A stretch of 64,000 nucleotides of DNA, from positions 310,001-374,000 of the forward strand of contig NZ_JACOGF010000001.1 in the NCBI RefSeq assembly GCF_014284335.1, given 5' to 3'. A program made the translations under genes and the position numbers. The notes beneath the pieces are model-generated. The model was given only the letters and a program-made list of their open reading frames with translations. It ran no database searches and was not told the DNA's origin. Shown here one piece after another: positions 17,954-26,096 of this stretch (the first letter of the stretch is position 1; every line of letters starts with the position of its first letter). This DNA is from Undibacterium hunanense. GTDB lineage: Bacteria > Pseudomonadota > Gammaproteobacteria > Burkholderiales > Burkholderiaceae_D.

Positions 17954-18167
17954 AGCGGCTCCAAATTTGAATATTGGCAGGCTATTTACCGTGCCTTGCA
18001 CTGTAAAAAATGTCTTTTCTTGCAAAGACGGCCATACCGTTCATGTTTCATTTCTTGAATTTCATCCCAGACTTTCTGCATTTCGTCGCAAACGCCTGGA
18101 AACCATCGCCGCCGGCCATTACAGTGCAAGCATAGCAAGATCACTGAAGGTCAAAAGGAGAAATAAC

Positions 18168-18482
18168 ATGAATATCGTCAAGAAAACCAATTTAACTGTA
18201 TTAACCATTGCTGTATTTGCTGCTACCATAGTGCCAGTAGCAAAATATATTAATAAACTGAACGCAAGCAATCATGTTGCAACAGTTACAATCTCAGCAC
18301 CAAGACTGACTGAACAACAAAAAATCGCATTTGATCTCGACCAGGCTGGAAACAAAGTGCATACCGTCTTCATCGCGGCGAAACGCCTGAGCAATGAAGA
18401 GAAACTTGCCTTCGATCAGCAAGACAGACAAATTCAGCAAGCAAAAGTGCGTACATACAAAAAACCGCAATTGCTCGTTTAA
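18168..18482 (+). CDS. Small exported or membrane-anchored protein with two internal repeats
   Basis: A 104-residue protein I cannot assign to a family. It has a hydrophobic N-terminal segment (about residues 9-28) that would be a signal anchor or signal peptide. The mature part contains the same motif twice: TVTISAPRLTEQQKIAFD and TVFIAAKRLSNEEKLAFD, about 31 residues apart. A basic tail follows. The ATG at 18168 has AAGGAG eight bases upstream, so the longer in-frame start is rejected. It is divergent from the inactive S9-like gene and 78 bases ahead of another small exported protein. Confidence 0.75.
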   Translation: MNIVKKTNLTVLTIAVFAATIVPVAKYINKLNASNHVATVTISAPRLTEQQKIAFDLDQAGNKVHTVFIAAKRLSNEEKLAFDQQDRQIQQAKVRTYKKPQLLV

Positions 18483-18560
18483 TATATATAATGAAATAAT
18501 TTTATTTCATTTAAGCAATTATTCCGGTTTGTCGCAGCACTTATTTTCTAGCAGGCAATC

Positions 18561-18908
18561 ATGTTAAAAAAATCCATCGTCTTCTGCATGCTTTCTACTG
18601 CCCTGCTGGGTGGCCTTGCTTATAGCCAGGAACTGATGTTCATGGCTTCTGTGCCCAGCCAATACGATCAGCAGGACAAATCTGCAAGTTCAGAAATCAT
18701 GCAGGAAGCACCGAGCGCAGCCGCACCACAGGCACCGGTGCAACTGGATAGAAGCGGTGTTGACCGTGCCTCAGTGCATTTGCAAATACTACAACAAACC
18801 AATATACATTTTTCTGACAATGTGCAGCCTGCAGCTACTGCGCCACAACCCAAGAAAACTGTCGCTGAAGATAAAAAAGCCCAGGCAAAGTCTGCCAGCA
18901 GTACCTGA
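18561..18908 (+). CDS. Small exported Ala/Pro/Gln-rich protein, unknown function
   Basis: A 115-residue protein with a clear signal peptide (MLKKSIVFCMLSTALLGGLAYS, cleavage around residue 22). The mature part is Gln-, Ala-, Ser- and Pro-rich, ending in a lysine-rich tail. No domain is recognisable; the low complexity suggests a disordered periplasmic or secreted protein. It follows another small exported protein on the same strand and is closed by a strong terminator, so it is likely a real, expressed gene. Confidence 0.65.
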   Translation: MLKKSIVFCMLSTALLGGLAYSQELMFMASVPSQYDQQDKSASSEIMQEAPSAAAPQAPVQLDRSGVDRASVHLQILQQTNIHFSDNVQPAATAPQPKKTVAEDKKAQAKSASST

Positions 18909-18956
18909 TTTCACCTTAGACACGGGTGCAAATGCATCTGTCTGATTTTCGCTATG

Positions 18957-18991
18957 AAATGCCGCATTCCTGTATGCGGCATTTGTTTTTT
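18957..18991 (+). terminator. Rho-independent terminator after the small exported protein genes
   Basis: AAATGCCGCAT (18957-18967) pairs perfectly with ATGCGGCATTT (18974-18984) and is followed by GTTTTTT. Confidence 0.88.
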
Positions 18992-19016
18992 CAGCGCCCA
19001 CCTTTCTACTTTTGCG

Positions 19017-19478
19017 CTACAAAGCCCCTCTGTCTATACGCTTGCTCAAAATAATCGAGGTTGAAGTTTGCCTGACGCCATCCAGCGCGCCGATCTGATC
19101 CAGCAATTTATCGAGGATTTCGGTACTAGGGCAACGCAAGGTCAGCATATAGTCGATGGCCCCACTGACGGCGCACAAGGTTTCTGTCTCTGGCAATTGT
19201 TGCAGATACCTGATTAATGCCGGCGCATAGCGTGCATCCACCGACAGTCCGACATACGCCCTGACCGCAGGCTGCGCCAGCTTTTGGTTGAGCTTCAGGC
19301 CATAGCCGGCAATCACATCCCGTTTTTCCAGCGCAGCGATCCTGGCGATGACGGTGGTACGGGCAATACCAACCGCCTTGGCGATACTGGTCACCGGCAA
19401 CCTTGCGTTATCCATCAGCAAAGCCAGGATTTTATGGTCGATGTCATCAAGATCAGGTTTCATTTCGTCATTTCGCAT
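19017..19478 (-). CDS. Lrp/AsnC family transcriptional regulator
   Basis: A 153-residue regulator with an N-terminal AsnC-type helix-turn-helix (about residues 10-58; DIDHKILALLMDNARLPVTSIAKAVG) and a C-terminal RAM effector-binding domain. It is divergent from the lysine 6-dehydrogenase-like gene. Such regulators commonly control the degradation of the amino acid they bind, so lysine or a related compound is the likely effector, by inference. An in-frame ATG five codons downstream is an alternative start. Confidence 0.9.
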   Translation of the reverse strand: MRNDEMKPDLDDIDHKILALLMDNARLPVTSIAKAVGIARTTVIARIAALEKRDVIAGYGLKLNQKLAQPAVRAYVGLSVDARYAPALIRYLQQLPETETLCAVSGAIDYMLTLRCPSTEILDKLLDQIGALDGVRQTSTSIILSKRIDRGAL

Positions 19479-19493
19479 TATTTATACTACATA

Positions 19494-19523
19494 TTATCGT
19501 ATGACCATGCATATTGACGATAA
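19494..19523. promoter_or_regulatory. Inverted repeat in the divergent Lrp / lysine-dehydrogenase promoter region
   Basis: TTATCGT (19494-19500) is mirrored by ACGATAA (19517-19523) across 16 bases. Its position just upstream of the Lrp/AsnC gene, in the shared promoter region, makes it a plausible operator for that regulator. Confidence 0.45.
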
Positions 19524-19633
19524 GTTAAACGCTATTATCTGACAAAACTAAGGCCTAGACTTCAATGTGAACTGTTTTACTACACCCCAGAAACATTCTC
19601 ACAACACTCTCACATCAGGCTTTGGAGACAGAC

Positions 19634-20725
19634 ATGGCAACAAAATTGATACTTTTAGGTGCAGGCAAGATTGGTGATGCAATTCTCAATTTGCTATCTC
19701 ATACCGGTGATTATCAAATCACGGTGGCTGACCGCGACCCTGAGCGCCTGAAATATGTGGAACAGGCGGGTTTTCCCAATACCCGCATCGTTCAGGCTGA
19801 TCTGGGTGACAAAGCTGCTGTCACGGAACTGATTCGCGGACACAAGGTAACCATGTCGGCCTGCCCTTACTTTTTGACTCCCATCATCGCAGGCGCAGCG
19901 CGTGAAGCCAATTCCCATTACTTTGATCTGACTGAAGATGTGGAAAGCACACGCATCGTCAAGCAACTGGCTGAAGGTGCAGATTGTGCCTTTGTACCCC
20001 AATGCGGCCTGGCACCTGGCTTTATCTCCATCGTTGCCAATGATGTTGCCAAACGCTTTGAAACCCTGCGCGATGTCAGCATGCGCGTCGGCGCCCTGCC
20101 CACCTTCCCCAACAACGCACTCAAATACAACCTGACCTGGAGTACCGACGGCCTGATCAACGAGTATTGCAATCCATGCGAAGCCATCGTTGATGGTGAA
20201 TTGCGCGAAACTGCCGCGCTGGAAGAAATTGAACATTTTTCGCTGGACGGCATCGATTACGAAGCCTTCAACACCTCTGGTGGTCTGGGCACCTTGTGCG
20301 AAAGCCTGCAAGGCAAGGTCCAGAACCTGAACTACAAAACCGTGCGCTACCCTGGTCATCGCGATATCGTCAAAGTATTGATACGCGACCTGCAACTGGG
20401 CAAACTGGAACGTCGTCCGATTTTGAAGGAAGTCATGGAAACCGCTATTCCCATGACCAAACAGGACGTGGTACTGGTCTTCGTCAGCGTGGTAGGTATG
20501 CGTGATGGCCGCCTGGAACAGGAATCTTATGCCAAGAAAATCTATGCCCAGCAAGTCAATGGTCAGTTATTGTCGGCGATACAGCTGACCACAGCGTCCG
20601 GCATCTGCAGCATGGTGGATCTGGTGGTTACTGGCAAATTGCCGCAGCATGGCCTGGTCCGTCAGGAGCAAACTGATCTGTCCGACTTTTTGGGCAATCG
20701 CTTTGGTCAATATTACGCGGCGTAG
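19634..20725 (+). CDS. Saccharopine dehydrogenase-family protein, probable lysine 6-dehydrogenase
   Basis: A 363-residue NAD(P)-dependent protein with the N-terminal Rossmann loop LLGAGKIGDAI and the saccharopine dehydrogenase C-terminal fold. The length fits bacterial lysine 6-dehydrogenases, which oxidatively deaminate the epsilon-amino group of lysine to give allysine/piperideine-6-carboxylate. The downstream gene is an ALDH7-type aldehyde dehydrogenase able to take that product, which supports this reading over saccharopine reductase. The ATG at 19634 is preceded by GGAGA; the in-frame TTG at 19622 overlaps that site. Confidence 0.72.
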   Translation: MATKLILLGAGKIGDAILNLLSHTGDYQITVADRDPERLKYVEQAGFPNTRIVQADLGDKAAVTELIRGHKVTMSACPYFLTPIIAGAAREANSHYFDLTEDVESTRIVKQLAEGADCAFVPQCGLAPGFISIVANDVAKRFETLRDVSMRVGALPTFPNNALKYNLTWSTDGLINEYCNPCEAIVDGELRETAALEEIEHFSLDGIDYEAFNTSGGLGTLCESLQGKVQNLNYKTVRYPGHRDIVKVLIRDLQLGKLERRPILKEVMETAIPMTKQDVVLVFVSVVGMRDGRLEQESYAKKIYAQQVNGQLLSAIQLTTASGICSMVDLVVTGKLPQHGLVRQEQTDLSDFLGNRFGQYYAA

Positions 20726-20862
20726 GCAAGAGACCAAGGCACAACGCCAGCACCGGCGCTACAATGTCGGTTCTGGCGTCTAGCCTATCCCCTATAAATT
20801 AAGCACATGAGGTTTTCCACAAGCAAAGCTCATGTGCCTGGCAAAGTACCGAGGCATACAAG

Positions 20863-22374
20863 ATGAATAATACGACTCTGCACACCATACTGACCGAACT
20901 CGACATCCAGTTGAGTGACTATCAGGGCAGCGACATCCACAGCATTTCCCCCATCGATGGCCAGGTTCTCGCTGGCCTGCGCAGCGACACCGCAGCAGAA
21001 GTCAAACAGCGCATAGACCGTGCGCATGCCGCATTTTTACAATGGCGAAATATTCCAGCCCCACGGCGCGGCGAATTGGTGCGTCTGTTTGGCGAAGAAT
21101 TGCGCGCACACAAGCAGGCACTGGGCCAACTGGTAACACTGGAAGCCGGCAAAATCCTGCAAGAAGGTCTGGGTGAAGTACAGGAAATGATCGACATCTG
21201 TGATTTCGCCGTTGGTTTGTCACGCCAGTTGTATGGCCTGACCATCGCCTCCGAACGCCCTGGCCACCGCATGATGGAACAATGGCACCCTATGGGTGTG
21301 GTAGGTGTGATTTCCGCCTTCAATTTCCCGGTTGCTGTCTGGGCCTGGAATGCAGCGCTGGCCTTTGTCTGCGGCAATAGCGTGACCTGGAAACCCTCAG
21401 AAAAAACACCACTGACAGCCATCGCCACCCATGCCCTGTTCATGAAGGCTGTGGCCCGTTTTGGCAGTGATGCTCCAGCCGGATTGGCTGAGCTGATCAT
21501 AGGTGCGCGCGATACCGGTGCACAAATGGTGGAAGACAAACGTGTGGCCCTGGTCAGCGCCACTGGTAGCACCCGCATGGGTCGCCAGGTTGCCGAAGTC
21601 TGCGCCAAACGTTTGACACGCACTATCCTTGAACTGGGTGGCAATAACGCCATGATCGTCGCACCCAGTGCCGATCTGGAAATGGCGGTTCGCGCCATCA
21701 CTTTCTCTGCCGTCGGCACTGCCGGCCAACGCTGCACTACCCTGCGTCGCCTGTTCGTGCATGACAGCATCTATGACACGCTGGTACCACGCCTGAAGAA
21801 AATCTATGCTGGCCTGCCGGTCGGCAATCCGCTGGACAAGGCCACCCTGGTCGGCCCGCTGATTGATGCCGCGTCCTTCGATGCCATGCAAAGCGCACTG
21901 GCGATTGCCAGATCAGAACAGGGCAAAGTATTTGGCGGTGACCGCACTGTCGTTGCCGGCAATGAAAATGGCTATTACGTCAGCCCCGCTCTGGTAGAAA
22001 TGCCAGGCCAGGCTGCATCAATGCACCATGAAACCTTTGCCCCCATCATGTACATCGTGCGTTACAGCGATTTGCAGCAAGCCATCAGCCTGAACAATGA
22101 AGTGCCGCAAGGTCTGTCATCTTCAATATTCACGACCGACCTGCGTGAAGCCGAGACCTTTGTATCGGCTGCCGGCAGTGATTGCGGCATTGCCAATGTC
22201 AACATCGGCCCTTCTGGCGCAGAAATTGGCGGTGCTTTTGGCGGCGAAAAAGAAACAGGTGGCGGCCGCGAATCTGGCTCTGATGCATGGAAAGCCTATA
22301 TGCGCCGTACCACAAACACCTTTAATTACAGCAATTCCCTGCCGCTGGCACAGGGCATCAGCTTTGATATTTGA
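20863..22374 (+). CDS. amaB: ALDH7-type aldehyde dehydrogenase, probable aminoadipate-semialdehyde dehydrogenase
   Basis: A 503-residue NAD-dependent aldehyde dehydrogenase with the general-base Glu motif (LELGGNNA) and the catalytic Cys in GTAGQRCTT. The C-terminal GAEIGGAFGGEKETGGGRESGSDAWK is characteristic of the ALDH7/AmaB group, which oxidises piperideine-6-carboxylate (alpha-aminoadipate semialdehyde) to alpha-aminoadipate in lysine degradation. It lies 137 bases after the putative lysine 6-dehydrogenase, and the two steps connect. A strong terminator follows. Confidence 0.88.
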   Translation: MNNTTLHTILTELDIQLSDYQGSDIHSISPIDGQVLAGLRSDTAAEVKQRIDRAHAAFLQWRNIPAPRRGELVRLFGEELRAHKQALGQLVTLEAGKILQEGLGEVQEMIDICDFAVGLSRQLYGLTIASERPGHRMMEQWHPMGVVGVISAFNFPVAVWAWNAALAFVCGNSVTWKPSEKTPLTAIATHALFMKAVARFGSDAPAGLAELIIGARDTGAQMVEDKRVALVSATGSTRMGRQVAEVCAKRLTRTILELGGNNAMIVAPSADLEMAVRAITFSAVGTAGQRCTTLRRLFVHDSIYDTLVPRLKKIYAGLPVGNPLDKATLVGPLIDAASFDAMQSALAIARSEQGKVFGGDRTVVAGNENGYYVSPALVEMPGQAASMHHETFAPIMYIVRYSDLQQAISLNNEVPQGLSSSIFTTDLREAETFVSAAGSDCGIANVNIGPSGAEIGGAFGGEKETGGGRESGSDAWKAYMRRTTNTFNYSNSLPLAQGISFDI

Positions 22375-22395
22375 TTCAGATCAAAGTCAATGACT

Positions 22396-22429
22396 GCAAA
22401 AGACCGCCATGCAGGCGGTCTTTTGCTTT
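22396..22429 (+). terminator. Rho-independent terminator after amaB
   Basis: GCAAAAGACCGCC (22396-22408) pairs perfectly with GGCGGTCTTTTGC (22414-22426) around a 5-nt loop, followed by TTT. Confidence 0.88.
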
Positions 22430-22507
22430 ATAGGAAAAGAAAACAATCTTACAATATTACAATTCAGCAGCGAAGATCAAAACCGGCTCGTACATATCAT
22501 ATAGCTT

Positions 22508-22804
22508 ATGAAAAAAGCACTTTCCTGCGCATCCATCAGCCATCTGGAACAACTGCCCAATGTAGGCAAGGCAGCCGTTGCCGACCTGCATCTGCTGGGC
22601 ATCACTGAACCCGGGCAGTTGAAAGGACGAGATCCTTATCAGATGTACGATGAATTATGCAGTCTGACAAACACCAGGCATGACCCCTGCGTTTACGACG
22701 TTTTCATTTCCATAGTAAAATTCATGGATGGCGATCCACCGCTGGCCTGGTGGCACTACACCGCAGAGCGCAAAGCTCATCTGGCATCCCCCTCCTCACT
22801 CTAA
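22508..22804 (+). CDS. Cdd1-like helix-hairpin-helix protein
   Basis: A 98-residue protein whose first half carries a helix-hairpin-helix-type DNA-binding signature (LEQLPNVGKAAVADLHLLGI). The second half (YDELCSLTNTRHDPCVYDVF and PPLAWWHYTAERK) matches the small 'pathogenicity locus' Cdd1 family. The function is unknown; HhH motifs usually bind DNA without sequence specificity. It sits just upstream of the iscR promoter but has its own frame and no evident coupling to it. Confidence 0.8.
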   Translation: MKKALSCASISHLEQLPNVGKAAVADLHLLGITEPGQLKGRDPYQMYDELCSLTNTRHDPCVYDVFISIVKFMDGDPPLAWWHYTAERKAHLASPSSL

Positions 22805-22812
22805 GCCTATTC

Positions 22813-22844
22813 CTGACAAAATTACTCAAGTTTGCTATACTTGA
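22813..22844 (+). promoter_or_regulatory. iscR promoter with an overlapping inverted repeat (probable IscR site)
   Basis: A -35 element CTGACA (22813-22818) and a -10 element TATACT (22836-22841) are separated by 17 bases. The inverted repeat TCAAGT (22826-22831) / ACTTGA (22839-22844) covers the spacer and the -10. IscR is known to repress its own operon from sites overlapping the promoter, so this is the likely autoregulatory site. Confidence 0.6.
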
Positions 22845-22907
22845 TCAAAATGCTCAACAATTCAGGGCATTCAGCTTTTTCTTGCGTGGAGTACCCCGGA
22901 GTAATAT

Positions 22908-23390
22908 ATGCGCCTGACCACCAAAGGACGTTTCGCCGTCACTGCAATGATAGACCTGGCCCTGCGCCAGGATAAGGGACCTGTGACCCTGGCCGGCATC
23001 AGCCAGCGCCAGGACATTTCCCTGTCCTATCTCGAGCAATTGTTTGGCAAACTGCGCCGCCACGAAATCGTTGAATCCGTGCGCGGACCCGGCGGCGGCT
23101 ACAATCTTGCCCGCAAGGCACAAAATGTGACTGTTGCCGATATCATCATCGCGGTTGATGAACCTCTTGATGCCACTCAGTGCGGCGGCAAGGGTAATTG
23201 CCATGGCAGCGACCACGAAAGCGGCCTGCACTGCATGACGCATGACTTATGGGCGACGCTGAACGCCAAAATGGTCGATTACCTGGATTCCGTTTCGCTC
23301 CAGGATCTGGTCAATCAGCAAAGACAGAAAGCCTCGGAAAACCATGTTGTCGTCATGCATCACTCGCATGCCAGCCACATTGCATCTTGA
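22908..23390 (+). CDS. iscR: Fe-S cluster regulator IscR (Rrf2 family)
   Basis: A 160-residue Rrf2 repressor starting MRLTTKGRFAVTAM, with an N-terminal winged helix. The [2Fe-2S] ligands are visible as Cys92, Cys98, Cys109 and His112. The gap between the second and third Cys is 10 residues rather than the 5 of the E. coli protein, so the cluster loop is longer. It senses Fe-S cluster sufficiency and represses the isc operon that follows 16 bases downstream. Confidence 0.95.
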   Translation: MRLTTKGRFAVTAMIDLALRQDKGPVTLAGISQRQDISLSYLEQLFGKLRRHEIVESVRGPGGGYNLARKAQNVTVADIIIAVDEPLDATQCGGKGNCHGSDHESGLHCMTHDLWATLNAKMVDYLDSVSLQDLVNQQRQKASENHVVVMHHSHASHIAS

Positions 23391-23406
23391 ATATTTGGAG
23401 TTTTGA

Positions 23407-24660
23407 ATGAACGCCCCTTTGGAAAAAAGCCTGCTGGATACCTTGAAGTCACCGCATTTCCCCATTTACATGGACTATTCGGCGACGACGCCGGTCGACC
23501 CACGTGTTGCCGACAAGATGATCCCTTTCCTGCGTGCTCAGTATGGTAACCCTGCCTCACGCAGCCATATGTATGGCTGGGAAGCAGAAAAAGCGGTAGA
23601 AGATGCACGTGCACAGGTGGCCGATCTGGTGAATGCCGATCCGCGTGAAATCATCTGGACTTCCGGCGCAACAGAAAGCAATAACCTGGCGCTCAAGGGT
23701 GCAGCCAATTTCTACAAATCCAAGGGCAAGCACATCATCACGGTTAAAACCGAGCACAAGGCTGTGCTTGATACCGTACGTGAACTGGAACGCCAGGGCT
23801 TTGAAGCAACCTATTTGCAACCAGGCGACGATGGCCTGATCACGGTAGAACAATTGAAGGCAGCCATACGTCCTGACACCATTCTGGTATCCGTGATGTG
23901 GGTCAATAATGAAATCGGCGTGATCCAGCCTATCGCTGAAATTGGCGAACTGTGCCGCGAAAAAGGCATCGTATTCCATTCCGATGCAGCCCAGGCCACA
24001 GGCAAAGTCCATATCGATCTGGAAAACACCAAGGTTGATCTGGTCTCTTTCTCTGCACATAAAACCTATGGTCCCAAAGGCATAGGCGCGCTGTATATCC
24101 GCCGCAAGCCACGTGTACGTCTGGAAGCCCAGATGCACGGTGGCGGCCATGAGCGCGGTTTCCGCTCTGGCACACTGGCACCGCACCAGATCGCCGGTAT
24201 GGGCGAAGCCTTCCGTATCGCCAAGGAAGAAATGGAAAGCGAACTGGCCCATGTACGCGCCATGCGCGATCGCCTGGCAAAAGGCCTGCAGGAAATTGAA
24301 GAAACCTATGTCAATGGCGACATGGAACATCGCGTGCCACACAATCTGAATGTCAGCTTCAACTATGTTGAGGGTGAATCCCTGATCATGGCGATCAAGG
24401 ATATTGCTGTATCGTCCGGCTCTGCCTGCACCTCTGCCAGCCTGGAACCTTCCTATGTCCTGCGAGCACTGGGTCGCAGTGATGAACTGGCGCACAGCTC
24501 CATCCGTTTCACCATTGGCCGTTTTACGACAGAAGAAGATATCGACTTCACCATCGACCTGCTCAAGACCAAGGTCGCCAAACTGCGCGAATTGTCGCCT
24601 CTCTGGGATATGTACAAGGATGGCATTGATATCTCCACCATCCAGTGGGCTGCGCATTAA
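23407..24660 (+). CDS. iscS: Cysteine desulfurase IscS
   Basis: A 417-residue class-I cysteine desulfurase that supplies persulfide sulfur for Fe-S assembly and for tRNA and molybdenum-cofactor pathways, including Fdh[11 protein letters not shown] near the N-terminus, the PLP lysine K219 in [10 protein letters not shown] and the mobile-loop catalytic C341 in SGSACTSAS are present. The C-terminus ([12 protein letters not shown]) is the IscU-contacting tail typical of IscS. Confidence 0.97.
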   Translation: MNAPLEKSLLDTLKSPHFPIYMDYSATTPVDPRVADKMIPFLRAQYGNPASRSHMYGWEAEKAVEDARAQVADLVNADPREIIWTSGATESNNLALKGAANFYKSKGKHIITVKTEHKAVLDTVRELERQGFEATYLQPGDDGLITVEQLKAAIRPDTILVSVMWVNNEIGVIQPIAEIGELCREKGIVFHSDAAQATGKVHIDLENTKVDLVSFSAHKTYGPKGIGALYIRRKPRVRLEAQMHGGGHERGFRSGTLAPHQIAGMGEAFRIAKEEMESELAHVRAMRDRLAKGLQEIEETYVNGDMEHRVPHNLNVSFNYVEGESLIMAIKDIAVSSGSACTSASLEPSYVLRALGRSDELAHSSIRFTIGRFTTEEDIDFTIDLLKTKVAKLRELSPLWDMYKDGIDISTIQWAAH

Positions 24661-24731
24661 TTCATATTCATTGTGCATTTAAAAAAACGCATTGAAGAAA
24701 ACGTATTTTAGAAACATCAAGGAGCATCAAA

Positions 24732-25133
24732 ATGGCTTACTCTGAAAAAGTTCTGGATCACTACGAAAATCCACGCAATGTCGGCGCCTTTGAAAAAGGT
24801 GATGACACAGTAGGTACCGGCATGGTCGGCGCACCTGCTTGCGGTGATGTCATGAAATTGCAAATCAAGGTTGGTGCTGACGGCGTCATCCAGGATGCCA
24901 AATTCAAGACCTACGGCTGCGGCTCTGCCATCGCCTCTTCTTCCCTGGTGACTGAATGGGTCAAGGGCAAGACGCTGGACCAGGCACTGGAAATCAAGAA
25001 CACGGCAATCGCTGAAGAACTGGCACTGCCACCGGTCAAGATTCACTGCTCCATCCTGGCAGAAGATGCGATCAAGGCTGCTGTGCTGGATTACAAAAAC
25101 AAGCACAACGCAGAACAAGAACAGACCGCCTGA
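24732..25133 (+). CDS. iscU: Fe-S cluster scaffold protein IscU
   Basis: A 133-residue scaffold on which IscS sulfur and iron are assembled into [2Fe-2S] clusters. The start MAYSEKVLDHYENPRNVG, the cluster ligand C37 in APACGDVM, the second Cys in TYGCGSA and the LPPVK(I)HCS stretch recognised by the HscA chaperone are all present. It lies 71 bases downstream of iscS. Confidence 0.97.
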   Translation: MAYSEKVLDHYENPRNVGAFEKGDDTVGTGMVGAPACGDVMKLQIKVGADGVIQDAKFKTYGCGSAIASSSLVTEWVKGKTLDQALEIKNTAIAEELALPPVKIHCSILAEDAIKAAVLDYKNKHNAEQEQTA

Positions 25134-25184
25134 GTTTTACCAAAAATAACAAAAGCAATATCGGCAGCAAGAACTGGAATCAAC

Positions 25185-25508
25185 ATGGCTATCACACTCA
25201 CAGAAAAAGCGGCAAAACACGTCACCCGTTATATGGAACGCCGGGGCAAAGGCATAGGCCTGCGCTTTGGTGTACGTACTACCGGTTGCTCAGGCATGGC
25301 GTACAAACTGGAATATGTGGATGAAATTGGCAACGATGATCAAATTTTTGAATCACACGGCGTCAAGGTATTTGTTGATCCCAAAAGCCTGCCGTATATC
25401 GATGGTACCGAACTGGATTTTGCACGCGAAGGCTTGAACGAAGGTTTTAAATTCTACAACCCCAACGTCAAGGACGAATGTGGCTGTGGCGAAAGCTTCA
25501 GAATTTAA
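25185..25508 (+). CDS. iscA: Iron-sulfur cluster assembly protein IscA
   Basis: A 107-residue A-type carrier with the three invariant cysteines: C35 in TTGCSGMAY, and C99 and C101 in ECGCGESF. It accepts Fe-S clusters and passes them to target enzymes, particularly [4Fe-4S] targets. It follows iscU by 51 bases and precedes hscB by 11 bases. Confidence 0.96.
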   Translation: MAITLTEKAAKHVTRYMERRGKGIGLRFGVRTTGCSGMAYKLEYVDEIGNDDQIFESHGVKVFVDPKSLPYIDGTELDFAREGLNEGFKFYNPNVKDECGCGESFRI

Positions 25509-25519
25509 GGCCGGTGCAG

Positions 25520-26023
25520 ATGCAGAATCATTTCGAGCTGTTTCAGTTGCCGCAGCGGTTTGCGCTTGATCAGGGACAACTGGATGCAGCTTACCGTGAA
25601 GTGCAGAACAAGGTGCATCCGGACAAGTTTGTACAGGCCAGCGAAGCGGAAAAACGGGTCGCCATGCAATGGGCAACACGTGCCAATGAGGCATACCAGA
25701 CACTGAAAAAACCGCTAAAGCGCGCACGCTATCTATGCGAATTGCAAGGTGTGGATTTGCAGACAGAATCCAATACATCCATGCCCGGAGCCTTCCTGAT
25801 GCAGCAAATGGAATGGCGCGAAAGCTTTGATGACGCACGACGCGATAATAACCAGGCCACCCTGCTGCGCCTGGAGCGCGAATTGAACAGTGCATTAAGA
25901 ACGCAATTGCATGCCGTTGGTAACGCACTTGACCAGAGCCAGTTTCAGGAAGCCGCGCAACAAATCCGCGCCTGCATGTTTCTGGAAAAATTTATTGCCG
26001 ACATCGCTGCTCTTGACGAGTAA
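25520..26023 (+). CDS. hscB: Fe-S assembly co-chaperone HscB
   Basis: A 167-residue J-domain co-chaperone that brings IscU to HscA. The J-domain HPD motif is visible in KVHPDKFV, and the C-terminal helical bundle that binds IscU follows. The ATG at 25520 (MQNHFELFQLP) is chosen because the protein family starts there; an upstream in-frame start overlaps iscA. The gene ends 73 bases ahead of hscA, a gap that contains a terminator-like hairpin. Confidence 0.94.
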   Translation: MQNHFELFQLPQRFALDQGQLDAAYREVQNKVHPDKFVQASEAEKRVAMQWATRANEAYQTLKKPLKRARYLCELQGVDLQTESNTSMPGAFLMQQMEWRESFDDARRDNNQATLLRLERELNSALRTQLHAVGNALDQSQFQEAAQQIRACMFLEKFIADIAALDE

Positions 26024-26031
26024 TTTCGAAT

Positions 26032-26069
26032 AACCCGGCGAATCCGGATAGCACCGGGTTGCCCTTTTT
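26032..26069 (+). terminator. Terminator-like hairpin inside the isc operon (hscB-hscA gap)
   Basis: AACCCGG (26032-26038) pairs perfectly with CCGGGTT (26054-26060), followed by GCCC and five T. The stem sits between hscB and hscA and could act as an attenuator that lowers distal expression. An alternative CCGG/CCGG pairing within the same sequence exists. Confidence 0.5.
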
Positions 26070-26096
26070 GGATGCATTGCCATCCCCCATTTCACC

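Noticed and set aside
23557-24678. A 373-codon open frame antisense to iscS
   Set aside because: It mirrors iscS codon usage, shows no family motif, and iscS on the other strand is beyond doubt.
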